Shown here: positions 1 through 8,029 of the stretch, piece by piece
Numbering within the stretch: position 1 is the first letter of the stretch
Layout: every line of letters begins with the position of its first letter
NCBI GenBank assembly: GCA_003218375.1
Contig: QHNH01000011.1
Span: 1-64,000, forward strand
Direction of reading: 5' to 3'
Source: Verrucomicrobiota bacterium
GTDB taxonomy: Bacteria > Verrucomicrobiota > Verrucomicrobiia > Chthoniobacterales > UBA10450
DNA: 64,000 bases
Translations under genes and position numbers: made by a program
The notes under the pieces: generated by a model
What the model saw: only the letters and a program-made list of their open reading frames with translations
The model's database searches: none
Told to the model about the DNA's origin: nothing

Positions 1-226
1 GCATATTCACGATGAGATAGCCGGGAAAAAATTTCCGGGTCGTCTCGCTTTTCTTACCGCGCTTGATTTCCGAGACGCGCTCGGTCGGGACGAGGACTTC
101 GAAAATCACGTCGCCCATCTCCTCGGTCTTGACGCGTTTCTCGATGTTGTCGCGGACCTTGTTCTCCTGGCCGGAGAGCACGTGGACGACGAACCATTGA
201 TCTTTGGGAGCGAGGACCTGGGCCAT
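1..226 (-). CDS. nusG: Transcription termination/antitermination protein NusG, 3'-truncated by the window edge
   Basis: The minus-strand frame starting at 226 reads as a NusG N-terminal domain: it opens MAQVLAPKDQWFVVHVLSG, and QENKV, PTERV and the FFPGYLIV block follow. NusG binds RNA polymerase and modulates pausing, Rho-dependent termination and transcription-translation coupling. Only about the first 75 residues are present; the rest, with the KOW domain, lies before base 1. The start is separated by one base from the secE stop codon, so the two genes are surely cotranscribed. The order secE-nusG after tuf and tRNA-Trp is the ancestral bacterial arrangement, which supports the call. Confidence 0.95.
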   Translation of the reverse strand, partial: MAQVLAPKDQWFVVHVLSGQENKVRDNIEKRVKTEEMGDVIFEVLVPTERVSEIKRGKKSETTRKFFPGYLIVNM

Positions 227-227
227 A

Positions 228-446
228 TCAATGCATCCGGGTGAAGTAATGAATGAAATTGATGATCACGAAATCGAAGAGCGCGACATAACCACCGAGC
301 AAAAGCATCGCGATGATGACGACAATCGTTGAATCGGTCAGCTCCTTGTAACGGCGGATCCCTTTGTCCTTCGACTCCCAGGGCCACGACGCTTTCTGCA
401 GCTCGGCGCGAACTTCGCTGAAAAAATTTCTCGTTTTCGTGAGCAT
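228..446 (-). CDS. secE: Preprotein translocase subunit SecE
   Basis: This 72-residue protein has the SecE pattern. An amphipathic N-terminal segment contains VRAELQKASWPW, close to the family signature of a Glu, Lys and Trp-Pro just before the membrane helix. It is followed by one hydrophobic span at about residues 41-60. SecE clamps SecY in the SecYEG channel of the inner membrane. The single-span short form is usual outside the enterobacteria. It lies between tRNA-Trp and nusG, with a one-base gap to nusG. Confidence 0.95.
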   Translation of the reverse strand: MLTKTRNFFSEVRAELQKASWPWESKDKGIRRYKELTDSTIVVIIAMLLLGGYVALFDFVIINFIHYFTRMH

Positions 447-453
447 TTAGAAG

Positions 454-548
454 AAAGGATGAGGGATGAGGGATGAAGGATGAAAAGGAATTACTGAAGA
501 TGGTCGGCGCTTAATTTCATCCTTCATAATTCATCCTTCATCCTTTCC
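454..548. repeat. Short-word inverted array (family F, copy 4)
   Basis: Tandem GGATGAG/GGATGAA words (about 455-486) are answered by TTCATCCTTCATAATTCATCC on the far side (about 516-545, written here as seen), so the whole block can fold into a long imperfect hairpin. It lies between the secE start and tRNA-Trp. It belongs with other A+T-rich word arrays in this window (631-735, 13981-14101, 14904-14972). No coding frame is plausible. Confidence 0.7.
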
Positions 549-555
549 GAAAAAC

Positions 556-628
556 CAGGTCAGGAGGGACTCGAACCCCCAACCGACGGTTTTGGAGACC
601 GCTACTCTACCAATTGAGCTACTGACCT
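556..628 (-). tRNA. trnW: tRNA-Trp (anticodon CCA)
   Basis: The reverse strand gives a complete cloverleaf. The acceptor stem AGGTCAG/CTGACCT pairs 628-622 with 563-557. The D arm contains AGCTCAATTGGTAGAG, the anticodon loop is CTCCAAA with anticodon CCA at 595-593, and the T arm contains GGTTCGAGTCC. The discriminator base is G, as usual for bacterial tRNA-Trp. The 3' CCA is not encoded. It sits between tuf and secE, the standard location. Confidence 0.97.
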
Positions 629-630
629 AA

Positions 631-735
631 TGGAATTCAGATTTAAGATTTCAGATTTACGATTTAATTCAACCGACGCGCAGGCGTTCAGTTCGAAACA
701 TTCTGCAATCTTCGATCTGAAATCTGCAATTCTCC
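631..735. repeat. Short-word inverted array (family F, copy 3) abutting the tuf stop codon
   Basis: Words of the form AGATTTCAGATTTACGATTT (about 640-663) are followed by CTGCAATCTTCGATCTGAAA (about 703-722), an imperfect reverse complement. The array ends one base from the stop codon of tuf and separates tuf from tRNA-Trp. I see no terminator-like run of T on the minus strand beyond this structure. Confidence 0.65.
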
Positions 736-736
736 G

Positions 737-1930
737 TTAGTCCAGGATCTCCGAAACACGACCGGCGCCGACGGTTTTGCCGCCTTCGCGAATCGCGAAC
801 CGGATGGTTTTCTCCATCGCGATCGGCGTGATCAATTCCACTTCGACCGAGACGTTGTCGCCCGGCATGACCATTTCCACGCCCTCGGCGAGTTTCACGG
901 TCCCGGTCACGTCAGTCGTGCGGAAATAAAACTGCGGCCGGTAATTGGTGAAGAACGGCGTGTGACGGCCGCCTTCCTCCTTGCTCAGGACGTAAACTTC
1001 CGCCTTAAATTTCTTGTGCGGCGTAATGCTGCCGGGCTTGGCGATGACCTGCCCGCGCATGACGTCTTCCTTCTTCACGCCACGGAGCAATACTCCGACG
1101 TTGTCGCCGGCGCGCGCTTCATCGAGCAGCTTGCGGAACATTTCGATGTCGGTCGCCGTCGTCTTGACCGTGTCCTTGAGGCCGACGATCTCGACTTCCT
1201 CCATTTTCTTGAGAATGCCGCGCTCGGCACGACCGGTCGCGACGGTGCCGCGGCCTTCAATGTTGAACACGTCTTCGACCGGCATCAGGAACGGCTGGTC
1301 GATCGGCCGATCCGGGACGGGGATGTAATCGTCCACCGCCGCGATGAGATCGAGAATGCACTTGGCGTCCGGACTCGCCGGATCCGCCGCGGCCAGCGCC
1401 TTGGTCGCGCTGCCTTTGACGATCGGGATCTTGTCGCCGGGAAATTCGTATTGGGTGAGCAGATCGCGCACTTCCATCTCGACGAGATCGAGAAGCTCGG
1501 GATCGTCCACCATGTCGGTCTTGTTAAGGAACACGACGATGGCCGGCACGCCGACCTGGCGGGCAAGCAGAATGTGCTCGCGGGTCTGCGGCATCGGGCC
1601 GTCGGCGGCCGAGACGACGAGGATCGCGCCGTCCATCTGGGCGGCGCCGGTGATCATGTTCTTGACGTAGTCAGCGTGGCCGGGGCAATCGACGTGGGCG
1701 TAGTGGCGTTTCTCGCTCTGATATTCCACGTGGGCGGTGTTGATCGTGATGCCGCGCTCTTTTTCCTCGGGCGCGTTATCGATCGAATCGTAGGCGCGCA
1801 CCTCGGCCATGCCCTTTTTCGCCAGCACCGTGGTGATAGCGGCAGTCAGGGTGGTCTTGCCGTGGTCGACGTGTCCGATTGTGCCGACGTTAACGTGCGG
1901 CTTGTCGCGTTTAAATGCTTCCTTAGCCAT
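737..1930 (-). CDS. tuf: Elongation factor Tu
   Basis: The 397-residue product is a full-length EF-Tu, the GTPase that delivers aminoacyl-tRNA to the ribosome. The G motifs are intact: GHVDHGKT at 19-26, DCPGH at 81-85 and NKTD at 136-139. Domains 2 and 3 follow with the expected RGTVATGR and FRTTDVTGT blocks. The gene lies downstream of tRNA-Thr and upstream of tRNA-Trp, secE and nusG. A long open frame on the opposite strand is a shadow caused by the high G+C. Confidence 0.99.
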   Translation of the reverse strand: MAKEAFKRDKPHVNVGTIGHVDHGKTTLTAAITTVLAKKGMAEVRAYDSIDNAPEEKERGITINTAHVEYQSEKRHYAHVDCPGHADYVKNMITGAAQMDGAILVVSAADGPMPQTREHILLARQVGVPAIVVFLNKTDMVDDPELLDLVEMEVRDLLTQYEFPGDKIPIVKGSATKALAAADPASPDAKCILDLIAAVDDYIPVPDRPIDQPFLMPVEDVFNIEGRGTVATGRAERGILKKMEEVEIVGLKDTVKTTATDIEMFRKLLDEARAGDNVGVLLRGVKKEDVMRGQVIAKPGSITPHKKFKAEVYVLSKEEGGRHTPFFTNYRPQFYFRTTDVTGTVKLAEGVEMVMPGDNVSVEVELITPIAMEKTIRFAIREGGKTVGAGRVSEILD

Positions 1931-1997
1931 CTCGATTTTCCTCTTTTAAAACTAACTGCGTCTTTTTGGTTTTCCTAGCCGGCCGCGAGCCCATTGC

Positions 1998-2073
1998 TGG
2001 AGCCCATGATCGGGATTGAACCGATGACCTCGTCCTTACCAAGGACGTGCTCTACCAACTGAGCTACATGGGC
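1998..2073 (-). tRNA. trnT: tRNA-Thr (anticodon GGT)
   Basis: The reverse strand folds into a standard tRNA. The acceptor stem GCCCATG/CATGGGC pairs 2073-2067 with 2008-2002. The D arm is TAGCTCAGTTGGTAGAGC, the anticodon stem CGTCC/GGACG encloses TTGGTAA with anticodon GGT at 2040-2038, and the T arm contains GGTTCAATCC. The discriminator is T and the CCA tail is encoded (2000-1998). It lies directly upstream of tuf and is probably processed from the same transcript. Confidence 0.97.
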
Positions 2074-2266
2074 CGCTCCCTCTCATTGCTCGCTCGTCCC
2101 GCGTTGGCGGGACGAACCGGTTGCTCCCTCGGGGTGAGAAGTAAAAGTCCCAGAGTCGTCAAACTTTCTGAACGACCATGGGACCGCGTTTCGTTCTCCG
2201 AAAAAGCGTCCGCAAGCTAGCAGCGGGCTTGGGGGTGTCAAAGAATTTTGTCGGCGCGCCGCTCCC

Positions 2267-3073
2267 TCAATAGCCGCGGCTTTTTCGCCGCGAAATCATC
2301 ACGATGATAATGATGAGAACCAGCAGAGCGCCAGCGCCGATCCCGATCTTCAAGCGCGGGTCCATCGGCTCGGGCGGAGGTACGGGCGTCGGCGGCGGAG
2401 CCGTTGCCTGCACGACTGGCCGGGGCGTGGCCATCTTGGCCCGGACGTGCTGCAGGTTTTGAGCGATGTCCGGATCGTCCGGTTTCAGTTTTTGGGCCGC
2501 TTCCAGATCCGGCACCGCTTTGGCAAACTGCCCCATCGAATAATACGTGTCCGCCCGCTTGCGCAGGGCCATCGCGTTGCTCGGGTCCTTCGTAATCGCG
2601 ACGGTATAATCGGCGAGCGCTTCGTCCCATTTCCTCAAGCTGTGATAGACCTGGCCGCGTCGTTCGTAAGCGACCATGTCGTTTGGATTCAGCTCGATCG
2701 CCTTGGTCAGGTCGGTGAGAGCGGTGTCGAATTGGTTCTGGCCCAACTCCGTCCGGCCCCGTTCCAGATATCCCAGCTCATTCTTGGGACCGAGCTCGAT
2801 GGCTTTCGTGAAATCGGCCATCGCTTCGGGAATTTTTCCCGCCGTGCGATAGACGAGACCGCGATCGACGTAGAGGCGGACATCAATGGGATTGAGCTCG
2901 ATGGCCTTGGTGTACTCGACAATTGCCTCATCATATTTTGCCGCCTGGGAAAGCTCATGGCCCTTGTTGCCGTGCGCGGCGGCCGCAGCCGGATCGGCGC
3001 CACAAGTCCAACGGGCTGTCGCAAAAAGCAGGCTCGCGGCCAATAACGGGAGTGAATTCTTCGCGATGTTCAT
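2267..3073 (-). CDS. Secreted/membrane-anchored TPR-repeat protein
   Basis: The protein is 268 residues. It has an N-terminal signal-like segment ending near residue 25, then about five tetratricopeptide repeats between residues 35 and 205, recognisable by recurring A..DYTKAIELNP ends. A Pro/Thr-rich linker leads to one hydrophobic span near the C-terminus (LLVLIIIIVMI) followed by RRKSRGY. The repeats would thus face the periplasm on a C-terminal anchor. TPRs mediate protein contacts; no enzyme motif is visible. It is a paralogue of the next gene upstream (3191-4081). Confidence 0.85.
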   Translation of the reverse strand: MNIAKNSLPLLAASLLFATARWTCGADPAAAAAHGNKGHELSQAAKYDEAIVEYTKAIELNPIDVRLYVDRGLVYRTAGKIPEAMADFTKAIELGPKNELGYLERGRTELGQNQFDTALTDLTKAIELNPNDMVAYERRGQVYHSLRKWDEALADYTVAITKDPSNAMALRKRADTYYSMGQFAKAVPDLEAAQKLKPDDPDIAQNLQHVRAKMATPRPVVQATAPPPTPVPPPEPMDPRLKIGIGAGALLVLIIIIVMISRRKSRGY

Positions 3074-3190
3074 ATTGATCCTTCGGATGAGATGAGCTGC
3101 GGGGCTGCCTTTTTAGACAACGGCCCACGGCACAGGAAGCTTATTCCGCTTCGCACGCTCCCGCGAGAGACGGGTTCCGAATCGCCGCCT

Positions 3191-4081
3191 TTACTTTGGC
3201 TTGGGAACCGCAGTTGCCGACGGCGCCATGGAGGGCGCTTTCGCCGGTGACGTGGTCGGAGCCGGCGGCGCGGGCGACGGGGAAGCGTTCGCGCGCGTCT
3301 CGAGCGCTTTTAACCGGCTTTGCGCGTCCACGTCGTCCGGCTTGATCTTCAGGATCGCCTTAAAATCCTCAGCCGCCTTCACGCTGTCGCCGGCCATGAT
3401 ATTTGCCTGCGCCCGGCGCCGATACCCGTCCGGATCCTTTGGGTCGGTCGCAATCGCCTTCGAGTAATCGGCGATGGCTTCCTTGAATTTCTTCAGGTTT
3501 CGATGCGCAAACGCCCGCCGTTCCCAGGCGGCGCCATCGTCGGGAACCCGCTGAACGACCACGGTGTAATCGTCGATCGCTTTCTGCCATTCGCTTTTCG
3601 AAATGTAAGCGAACCCGCGGAAGCGCCGCGCATTCGCATCGTTCGGCGCGATCTGGATTGCCTTGTCAAAATCCGCCAGCGCATTGTCGATTTGCTTTTG
3701 CTGGAGCAGAACTTCGCCACGCCCCACGTAGGCAGCGATGTTTTTGGGATCCATCTCAATCGCCTTTGAGTAATCGTTGAACGCTTCGGTGAACTTGTTC
3801 AGGCCGCGATAGGCCGTCCCGCGATTAAAATAATTCTTCGCGTCCTGCGGCTCCGCCTCAATGGCCTTGGTGAATTCCTCGACCGCCTTGTCGTATTCCT
3901 TTTTCTTCGCGAACTCGACCCCGCGCGCGGAATGGCCGCCCGGGTCCTTGGGATTCGGCTTGGTATTTCCCTGCGCCTGGGGCGCCGGCCCGCGCTTCTT
4001 GGCCGCAAACAAATTTTCTCCTGGATACGCGATGAGCGCGATCGCGAGGCTGAGCACCGTCCCGATTCTGTAAGTATTCAT
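3191..4081 (-). CDS. Secreted TPR-repeat protein
   Basis: The protein is 296 residues. It has a signal-like N-terminus (hydrophobic to about residue 26), roughly six tetratricopeptide repeats (about 55-255) and an Ala/Pro/Thr-rich tail of about 35 residues without a membrane anchor. Repeat ends such as EFTKAIEAEP and DYSKAIEMDP closely match those of the neighbour at 2267-3073, so the pair looks like a tandem duplication that diverged at the C-terminus. It is probably a periplasmic scaffold; no partner can be named from sequence. Confidence 0.85.
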   Translation of the reverse strand: MNTYRIGTVLSLAIALIAYPGENLFAAKKRGPAPQAQGNTKPNPKDPGGHSARGVEFAKKKEYDKAVEEFTKAIEAEPQDAKNYFNRGTAYRGLNKFTEAFNDYSKAIEMDPKNIAAYVGRGEVLLQQKQIDNALADFDKAIQIAPNDANARRFRGFAYISKSEWQKAIDDYTVVVQRVPDDGAAWERRAFAHRNLKKFKEAIADYSKAIATDPKDPDGYRRRAQANIMAGDSVKAAEDFKAILKIKPDDVDAQSRLKALETRANASPSPAPPAPTTSPAKAPSMAPSATAVPKPK

Positions 4082-4179
4082 GTGTTTGTGTTCCGCTTAT
4101 TAGAGGGAGTCGCAAAACGATTGCAAGCCAGCGCTACTCTGTTTCGAATGGACCCGCACCTATCCTGAGAACGATCGCC

Positions 4180-5121
4180 ATGACAAAACGGGGCAAAAAC
4201 ACATTTTCTAGCGGCCATCTCGCTATCCTTGCCACGGTCGTCATCTGGTCGACCCCGTCGCTCTTTCAGTTCTATCTGATCCGCTATTACGAACCGTGGT
4301 CGCAAAATTTTTACCGGTACCTTGTCGGGTTCCTGGCGGTGCTGCCGTTCGTGCTCCTGCGATTTCGCGGCGGCGGCCCGCGATTAAATGCGCAGGACTT
4401 CCTCGCCTGTCTCATTCCATCGCTGCCCAACGTCGTTCATCAAATCACTCAGACCGTGGCGCTCTACCACATGGGGCCCGGCGTCTACGCCATCTTCGGG
4501 CGTTCCACCGTCATTTTCACCGCGCTCCTCGCCCTTATCTTTTTTCCAGAGGAACGAAGCATCGTCCGGCAATGGCAATTTCAAGTCGGAACCACGCTCG
4601 GGCTCATCGGGGCGGTGGGGGTGGTTTGCTTCCAGGAAGGCTGGCAGGCTGGGGCGCTGCCGTTGCGCGGCTTTACGATCGCTTTCATCGCGAGCTTTTG
4701 CTGGGCGCTCTACAGTGTCCTCGTGAAGCGGCCTTCCGCGCGGCTCGGGCCGATCCGCAGTTTTGGTGTGATCAGTTTCATTACGTCAGTGTTGCTCTTG
4801 CCGCTTACCCTGGCGTTCGGAAAAATCGAGACACCGCTGCGCGTCGATGCCGGCGTAAACCTGATCCTGATCGTATCCGCTGTGACTTGCATCAGCCTCG
4901 CCCACGTTTTGTATTACGTGGCGATTCGCAAGGTGGGCGTCGCGCTTTCTCAAACGCTCCAGCTTATTTGCCCCGCCGGGGCCTTGGGACTCTCCGCGCT
5001 TTTCTTCGGCGAACGCCTTACCCCGGCGCAGCTCTGGAGCGCGGGACTGCTGCTTTTCGGCGCCTATCTCGCCATGCGCGTGAAACCGCCAGCCGATCCC
5101 GCGGCGCTCGAAGAAGTTTGA
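4180..5121 (+). CDS. EamA/DMT-family inner-membrane transporter
   Basis: The 313-residue product has about ten hydrophobic helices and the internal two-fold repeat of the drug/metabolite transporter superfamily (EamA domains). Each half ends with a Gly-rich helix; the second contains ALGLSALFFGERLTPAQLW, the typical EamA ending. The substrate cannot be deduced; family members export amino acids, nucleosides or metabolites. The gene is divergent from the TPR pair. Its last 58 bases overlap the 3' end of the convergent gene at 5064-5498. Confidence 0.85.
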   Translation: MTKRGKNTFSSGHLAILATVVIWSTPSLFQFYLIRYYEPWSQNFYRYLVGFLAVLPFVLLRFRGGGPRLNAQDFLACLIPSLPNVVHQITQTVALYHMGPGVYAIFGRSTVIFTALLALIFFPEERSIVRQWQFQVGTTLGLIGAVGVVCFQEGWQAGALPLRGFTIAFIASFCWALYSVLVKRPSARLGPIRSFGVISFITSVLLLPLTLAFGKIETPLRVDAGVNLILIVSAVTCISLAHVLYYVAIRKVGVALSQTLQLICPAGALGLSALFFGERLTPAQLWSAGLLLFGAYLAMRVKPPADPAALEEV

Positions 5122-5498
5122 GGCAGGCAAAACGTTTTCCGCGCCAGGTCAGAAGCGAGCTGCTCCGCGCTGTACCATTTTTCCAGGCAGCGCTTGTCAA
5201 AGAGATCGGCGTTGGTTCGTTTGAATTCGGCCCAGCTTTGCGGGCCGCCGCGGGCGCGGCGCTCGTTGACCAGGGCGAGGAACGCGACCGTGATCGTTTC
5301 GTGGTAAACCTGGGGCCGGCCGGCCTTCGCGGCCAGCAATCGCAAGCCGCGCGCGAACCGCATCACCGCTTCACCAAACGGATGACGCGCCAGCATCTCG
5401 TATCCAAGGCGAATGTGCTCGGCATGCGGAAACATCGCCGGATCGAGCGTTCCGGTTTCGAACGCGAGTAATTCTTCTCTCGTATCAACGTCGGGCAC
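5064..5498 (-). CDS. Conserved-looking hypothetical protein, 144 aa
   Basis: This soluble protein has no family I can name. Candidate conserved residues are His/Glu-rich: FPHAEHIRLGYEML near residues 23-36, and YHETI near 80. They are spaced like a helical metal or ligand site, but that is speculation. Its start overlaps the end of the upstream 92-residue gene by 14 bases, so the two form a unit. The C-terminal Ala/Ser/Gly stretch lies opposite the end of the EamA gene, and the true stop could be affected by that overlap. Confidence 0.65.
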   Translation of the reverse strand: MPDVDTREELLAFETGTLDPAMFPHAEHIRLGYEMLARHPFGEAVMRFARGLRLLAAKAGRPQVYHETITVAFLALVNERRARGGPQSWAEFKRTNADLFDKRCLEKWYSAEQLASDLARKTFCLPQTSSSAAGSAGGFTRMAR

Positions 5499-5763
5499 TG
5501 CGAACCTCCACCAGCTGATGGCTGTCCTTGGCGGTCAGCGTCATTCCGTGAACGGTTTTGAACCGTTTCACGTGGGCGAGGGTTTCTGCCGAGAAAGGCG
5601 CCTTGCCTTCCAAGGCATGGAGGGTGATCCCTTCGAGTAGGTCGCCGAGCGAGAGATCGAGATAATCGGCGAGGCCGCGTAAAACTTTCACCAGGCTCTT
5701 CTCCATCCGGGCGCCGACCTGGACGCGCTCGACGCGCTTCCGGCCGGTTGTTTTGGTTTTCAT
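5485..5763 (-). CDS. Small basic protein, possible ribbon-helix-helix regulator
   Basis: The protein is 92 residues. After a basic start, VERVQVGARMEKSLVKVLRG resembles the beta strand and first helix of a ribbon-helix-helix DNA-binding domain, and ADYLDLSLGDLLEGITLHAL would be the second helix with the tight turn. A GTTAC/GTAAC inverted repeat overlaps its start codon and fits autoregulation. It overlaps the 144-residue gene behind it by 14 bases; that pairing resembles a regulator plus effector, but no toxin motif is present. The function is an inference. Confidence 0.6.
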   Translation of the reverse strand: MKTKTTGRKRVERVQVGARMEKSLVKVLRGLADYLDLSLGDLLEGITLHALEGKAPFSAETLAHVKRFKTVHGMTLTAKDSHQLVEVRSARR

Positions 5764-5785
5764 GTTACCATGTTACCACAGTAAC
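5764..5785. promoter_or_regulatory. Possible operator: GTTAC repeats upstream of the small regulator gene
   Basis: Three copies of one half-site occur at eight- to nine-base intervals: GTTAC at 5764-5768, GTTAC at 5772-5776 and GTAAC (inverted) at 5781-5785. The last two form GTTAC-N4-GTAAC. They touch the ATG of the gene at 5763, where an autorepressor would act. Confidence 0.45.
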
Positions 5786-5805
5786 TATGCAGCACAATAT
5801 TATTC

Positions 5806-5889
5806 TCGGAGGGACGTGCTTCTGCACGTCCCACTCTTGATTTCCTGCGTTGCCTGAGAAATGGGACGCGCAGAAGCACGTCCCTCCGA
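5806..5889. repeat. Two-armed palindromic element, family C copy 1
   Basis: The outer ends TCGGAGGGACGTGC and GCACGTCCCTCCGA are perfect inverted repeats. Inside each end is a hairpin: left GGGACGTGC-TTCT-GCACGTCCC, right the similar GGGACGCGC-AGAA-GCACGTCCC. They are separated by an unpaired middle with CACTCTTGATTTCC. It lies 7 bases downstream of the VWA gene stop codon. Related copies are at 43339, 49117 (half), 52198, 56204 and 63854. Confidence 0.85.
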
Positions 5890-5896
5890 AAAAGAT

Positions 5897-8029
5897 TTAC
5901 CCTTCCCGCGGCTTGAGCGATTGGGCCTTGCGCGCCATCTCGATGAACCCGGCGCGGTATCCCGCGGTGTCCCGGCCCTTGCCTTCCTGCGCCCACTCGA
6001 TCACCGCGCCCAAAGTCCCCTTCCCTTTGTACTGCGAATCGCGCAGCAACATCCCGAACTCCGCCACTGCCGCCGCGAACTTCAGGTCCGGCGCCGCGTT
6101 CTCGAACTTCGAGCCGTTGTCGGTAAACGAGCGCTCGGTCAGCTCGCTCGTTTCGCCATCCGGTTTCTTATGGCGCAGTTTTACCGTCACCATTTCCGGC
6201 GAAGTCTTCGAATCGGTCTTCGCTGCCGCCGTGGAAGAATTCGGCGATTGGTATTTCAACGGGTCGACTGGCGGGACGCTCGTCGCGAGATCGGTGGCGC
6301 CGGCGCCGGCGGGCACGATCTCATACAGGGCCGTCACCGTGTGCCCCGCGCCGATCTCGCCGGCGTCCACCTTGTCGTTGTTGAAATCCTCTTTTCGCAG
6401 CAACCGCTTTTCGTATCCGATCAGGCGATACGACGCCACCCGAGCCGGATTGAATTCCACCTGGATCTTCACGTCCTTCGCGATCGTCATCAGCGTGCCG
6501 TTGATCTGCTGCACCAAAACCTTGCGCGCTTCGTCCACCGAATCGAGATAGGCATAGTTGCCGTTCCCCTTGTCGGCCAGCTTCTGCATCGTCGAATCCT
6601 TCAGGTTGTCGGTGCCGACGCCGAGCACGCTCAGGAACACGCCGCTCTTCGCCTTCGCTTCGATCAACCGGATCAGGTCGCCCTGGTTGGTCACTCCGAT
6701 ATTGAAATCGCCGTCCGTCGCCAGGATCACCCGGTTCACCCCGCCCTTGATGAAATTCTCCGCAGCCACTTTGTAGGCCAGCTCGATCCCTTCCGCTCCA
6801 TTGGTCGAACCGCCCGCCTGCAATTCTTCCAGGGCCCGCAGAATTTTTTCTTTCTCGTTGCCGCTGGTCGAGTTCAGGACCAACCCGGAGCCGCCGGCGT
6901 AGACCACGATCGCCACGCGATCTTTTTCCGTCAGTTTGTCGACGAGCAAGCGCATCGCCTGCTTCACGAGGGGCAACCGCTCGGCCGGCATCATCGAGCC
7001 CGAAACATCAAGCAGGAAGACGAGGTTGCTCGGCGGCCGTTTTTCGTTCGCCACTTCGCGCCCTTTCAATCCGATCCGCAACAGCCGATGGCTCGGGTCC
7101 CACGGGCACGCCGTCGCATCGAGGTCGATCGAGAATGGCTTGTCGCTTTCCGGCTCACGGTAATCGTAGGTGAAGTAGTTGATCATTTCCTCGACCCGCA
7201 CCGCGTCTTTCGGCGGCAGCGATCCGGAATTGATGAACCGCCGGACATTCGCGTAGGACGCTGTGTCCACGTCGATCGAAAAGGTCGAGAGCGGATTGCT
7301 CGCCGCCGGAAGAAATGGGTTCTCCTCAACTTTGTCGTAAGTCGCCGTGTTGAAATCCTGGCGATACCGCTGCGGTGGCTCGGCCTCCGTGGTCTCGCCG
7401 CCGCCGGAGGTATAGGAGCGCATCGGCTTCGGAGCCGGCGGCGGAAGCGGAGTGGACCCTAGTCCGGCGTACTTTCCAGCTGCACTATTTTTCTGAACCT
7501 CGCGCCGCTCATAACCGGAGCGATTGTCGGCTAACTTTGGCTCTTCCACGAATTCCGGTGCGGCTGGGGCGCTGGACTTAGGAAGTTGCAAGGCGAGCAG
7601 AGGGGCTGGCGTTGTGAGCGGTTCCATTTCCAGAGTAGTTTCGGAAGCGGATTCTTTTGGCGACGCCGGCTTCGGATTATCCGTAAGCCGTTTCGAGAGC
7701 GTTCCGCTTTCGCGTTGAATGGTGGTGATGGCCACGGCTGCGATCACGGCAAAGATCGCAAGAGCGGCCGCCAGGGACCCCCATTGATAACGCCAGGAAG
7801 CCCGCCGTTCCTCTTCCATCCGGACAATGAGGGGCGAACGAGTGGCCGGCTGCTGCCGGTCCGCTTCATATTCCGCGCGGAGGAGCCGGGCGAATTGCTG
7901 CGTTTCCCCGACGTGGTTTTGCGCTTCCGGCGAATCGGCGACGGCTTCCGCCATTTTCGCGTGGTCGTCCGCGGACAGCTCGCCGAGCGCGAACGCGGTC
8001 AGGTTTGGATCATCGAGGTTTACTTTCAT
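5897..8029 (-). CDS. Anti-sigma-like N-terminus fused to a periplasmic VWA-domain protein (YfbK-like)
   Basis: This is a 710-residue fusion. Residues 1-60 look like a cytoplasmic anti-sigma domain (LTAFALGELSADDHAKMAEA), with one membrane helix at about 84-104 and a Pro/Ser-rich region to about 215. Then come the VWA N-terminal region (FSIDVDTASYANVRRFI, 250-267) and a von Willebrand A domain whose metal site is DVSGSM at 341-346 with a later ATDGDFN near 437-443. The C-terminal part matches the domain usually following VWA in YfbK homologues. Its start overlaps the stop of the upstream ECF sigma gene (ATGA), so it probably holds that sigma factor at the membrane. No zinc-finger HxxxCxxC motif is seen. 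Confidence 0.85.
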   Translation of the reverse strand: MKVNLDDPNLTAFALGELSADDHAKMAEAVADSPEAQNHVGETQQFARLLRAEYEADRQQPATRSPLIVRMEEERRASWRYQWGSLAAALAIFAVIAAVAITTIQRESGTLSKRLTDNPKPASPKESASETTLEMEPLTTPAPLLALQLPKSSAPAAPEFVEEPKLADNRSGYERREVQKNSAAGKYAGLGSTPLPPPAPKPMRSYTSGGGETTEAEPPQRYRQDFNTATYDKVEENPFLPAASNPLSTFSIDVDTASYANVRRFINSGSLPPKDAVRVEEMINYFTYDYREPESDKPFSIDLDATACPWDPSHRLLRIGLKGREVANEKRPPSNLVFLLDVSGSMMPAERLPLVKQAMRLLVDKLTEKDRVAIVVYAGGSGLVLNSTSGNEKEKILRALEELQAGGSTNGAEGIELAYKVAAENFIKGGVNRVILATDGDFNIGVTNQGDLIRLIEAKAKSGVFLSVLGVGTDNLKDSTMQKLADKGNGNYAYLDSVDEARKVLVQQINGTLMTIAKDVKIQVEFNPARVASYRLIGYEKRLLRKEDFNNDKVDAGEIGAGHTVTALYEIVPAGAGATDLATSVPPVDPLKYQSPNSSTAAAKTDSKTSPEMVTVKLRHKKPDGETSELTERSFTDNGSKFENAAPDLKFAAAVAEFGMLLRDSQYKGKGTLGAVIEWAQEGKGRDTAGYRAGFIEMARKAQSLKPREG

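Noticed and set aside
962-1978. Long open frame antisense to tuf
   Set aside because: High G+C third positions of tuf create it; composition is His/Arg-rich and EF-Tu on the other strand is unambiguous.
2096-2115. CGTCCCGC...GCGGGACG hairpin upstream of tRNA-Thr as another family C element
   Set aside because: It lacks the GGAGGGAC/GTCCCTCC ends and the second arm, so I left it unassigned.
2110-2170. Promoter of the tRNA-Thr/tuf unit
   Set aside because: A TTGACG-like -35 can be found on the minus strand, but no acceptable -10 lies at the right distance.
5861-7462. 533-codon open frame antisense to the VWA gene
   Set aside because: Shadow frame; the VWA protein has a clear metal site and coupled sigma gene.
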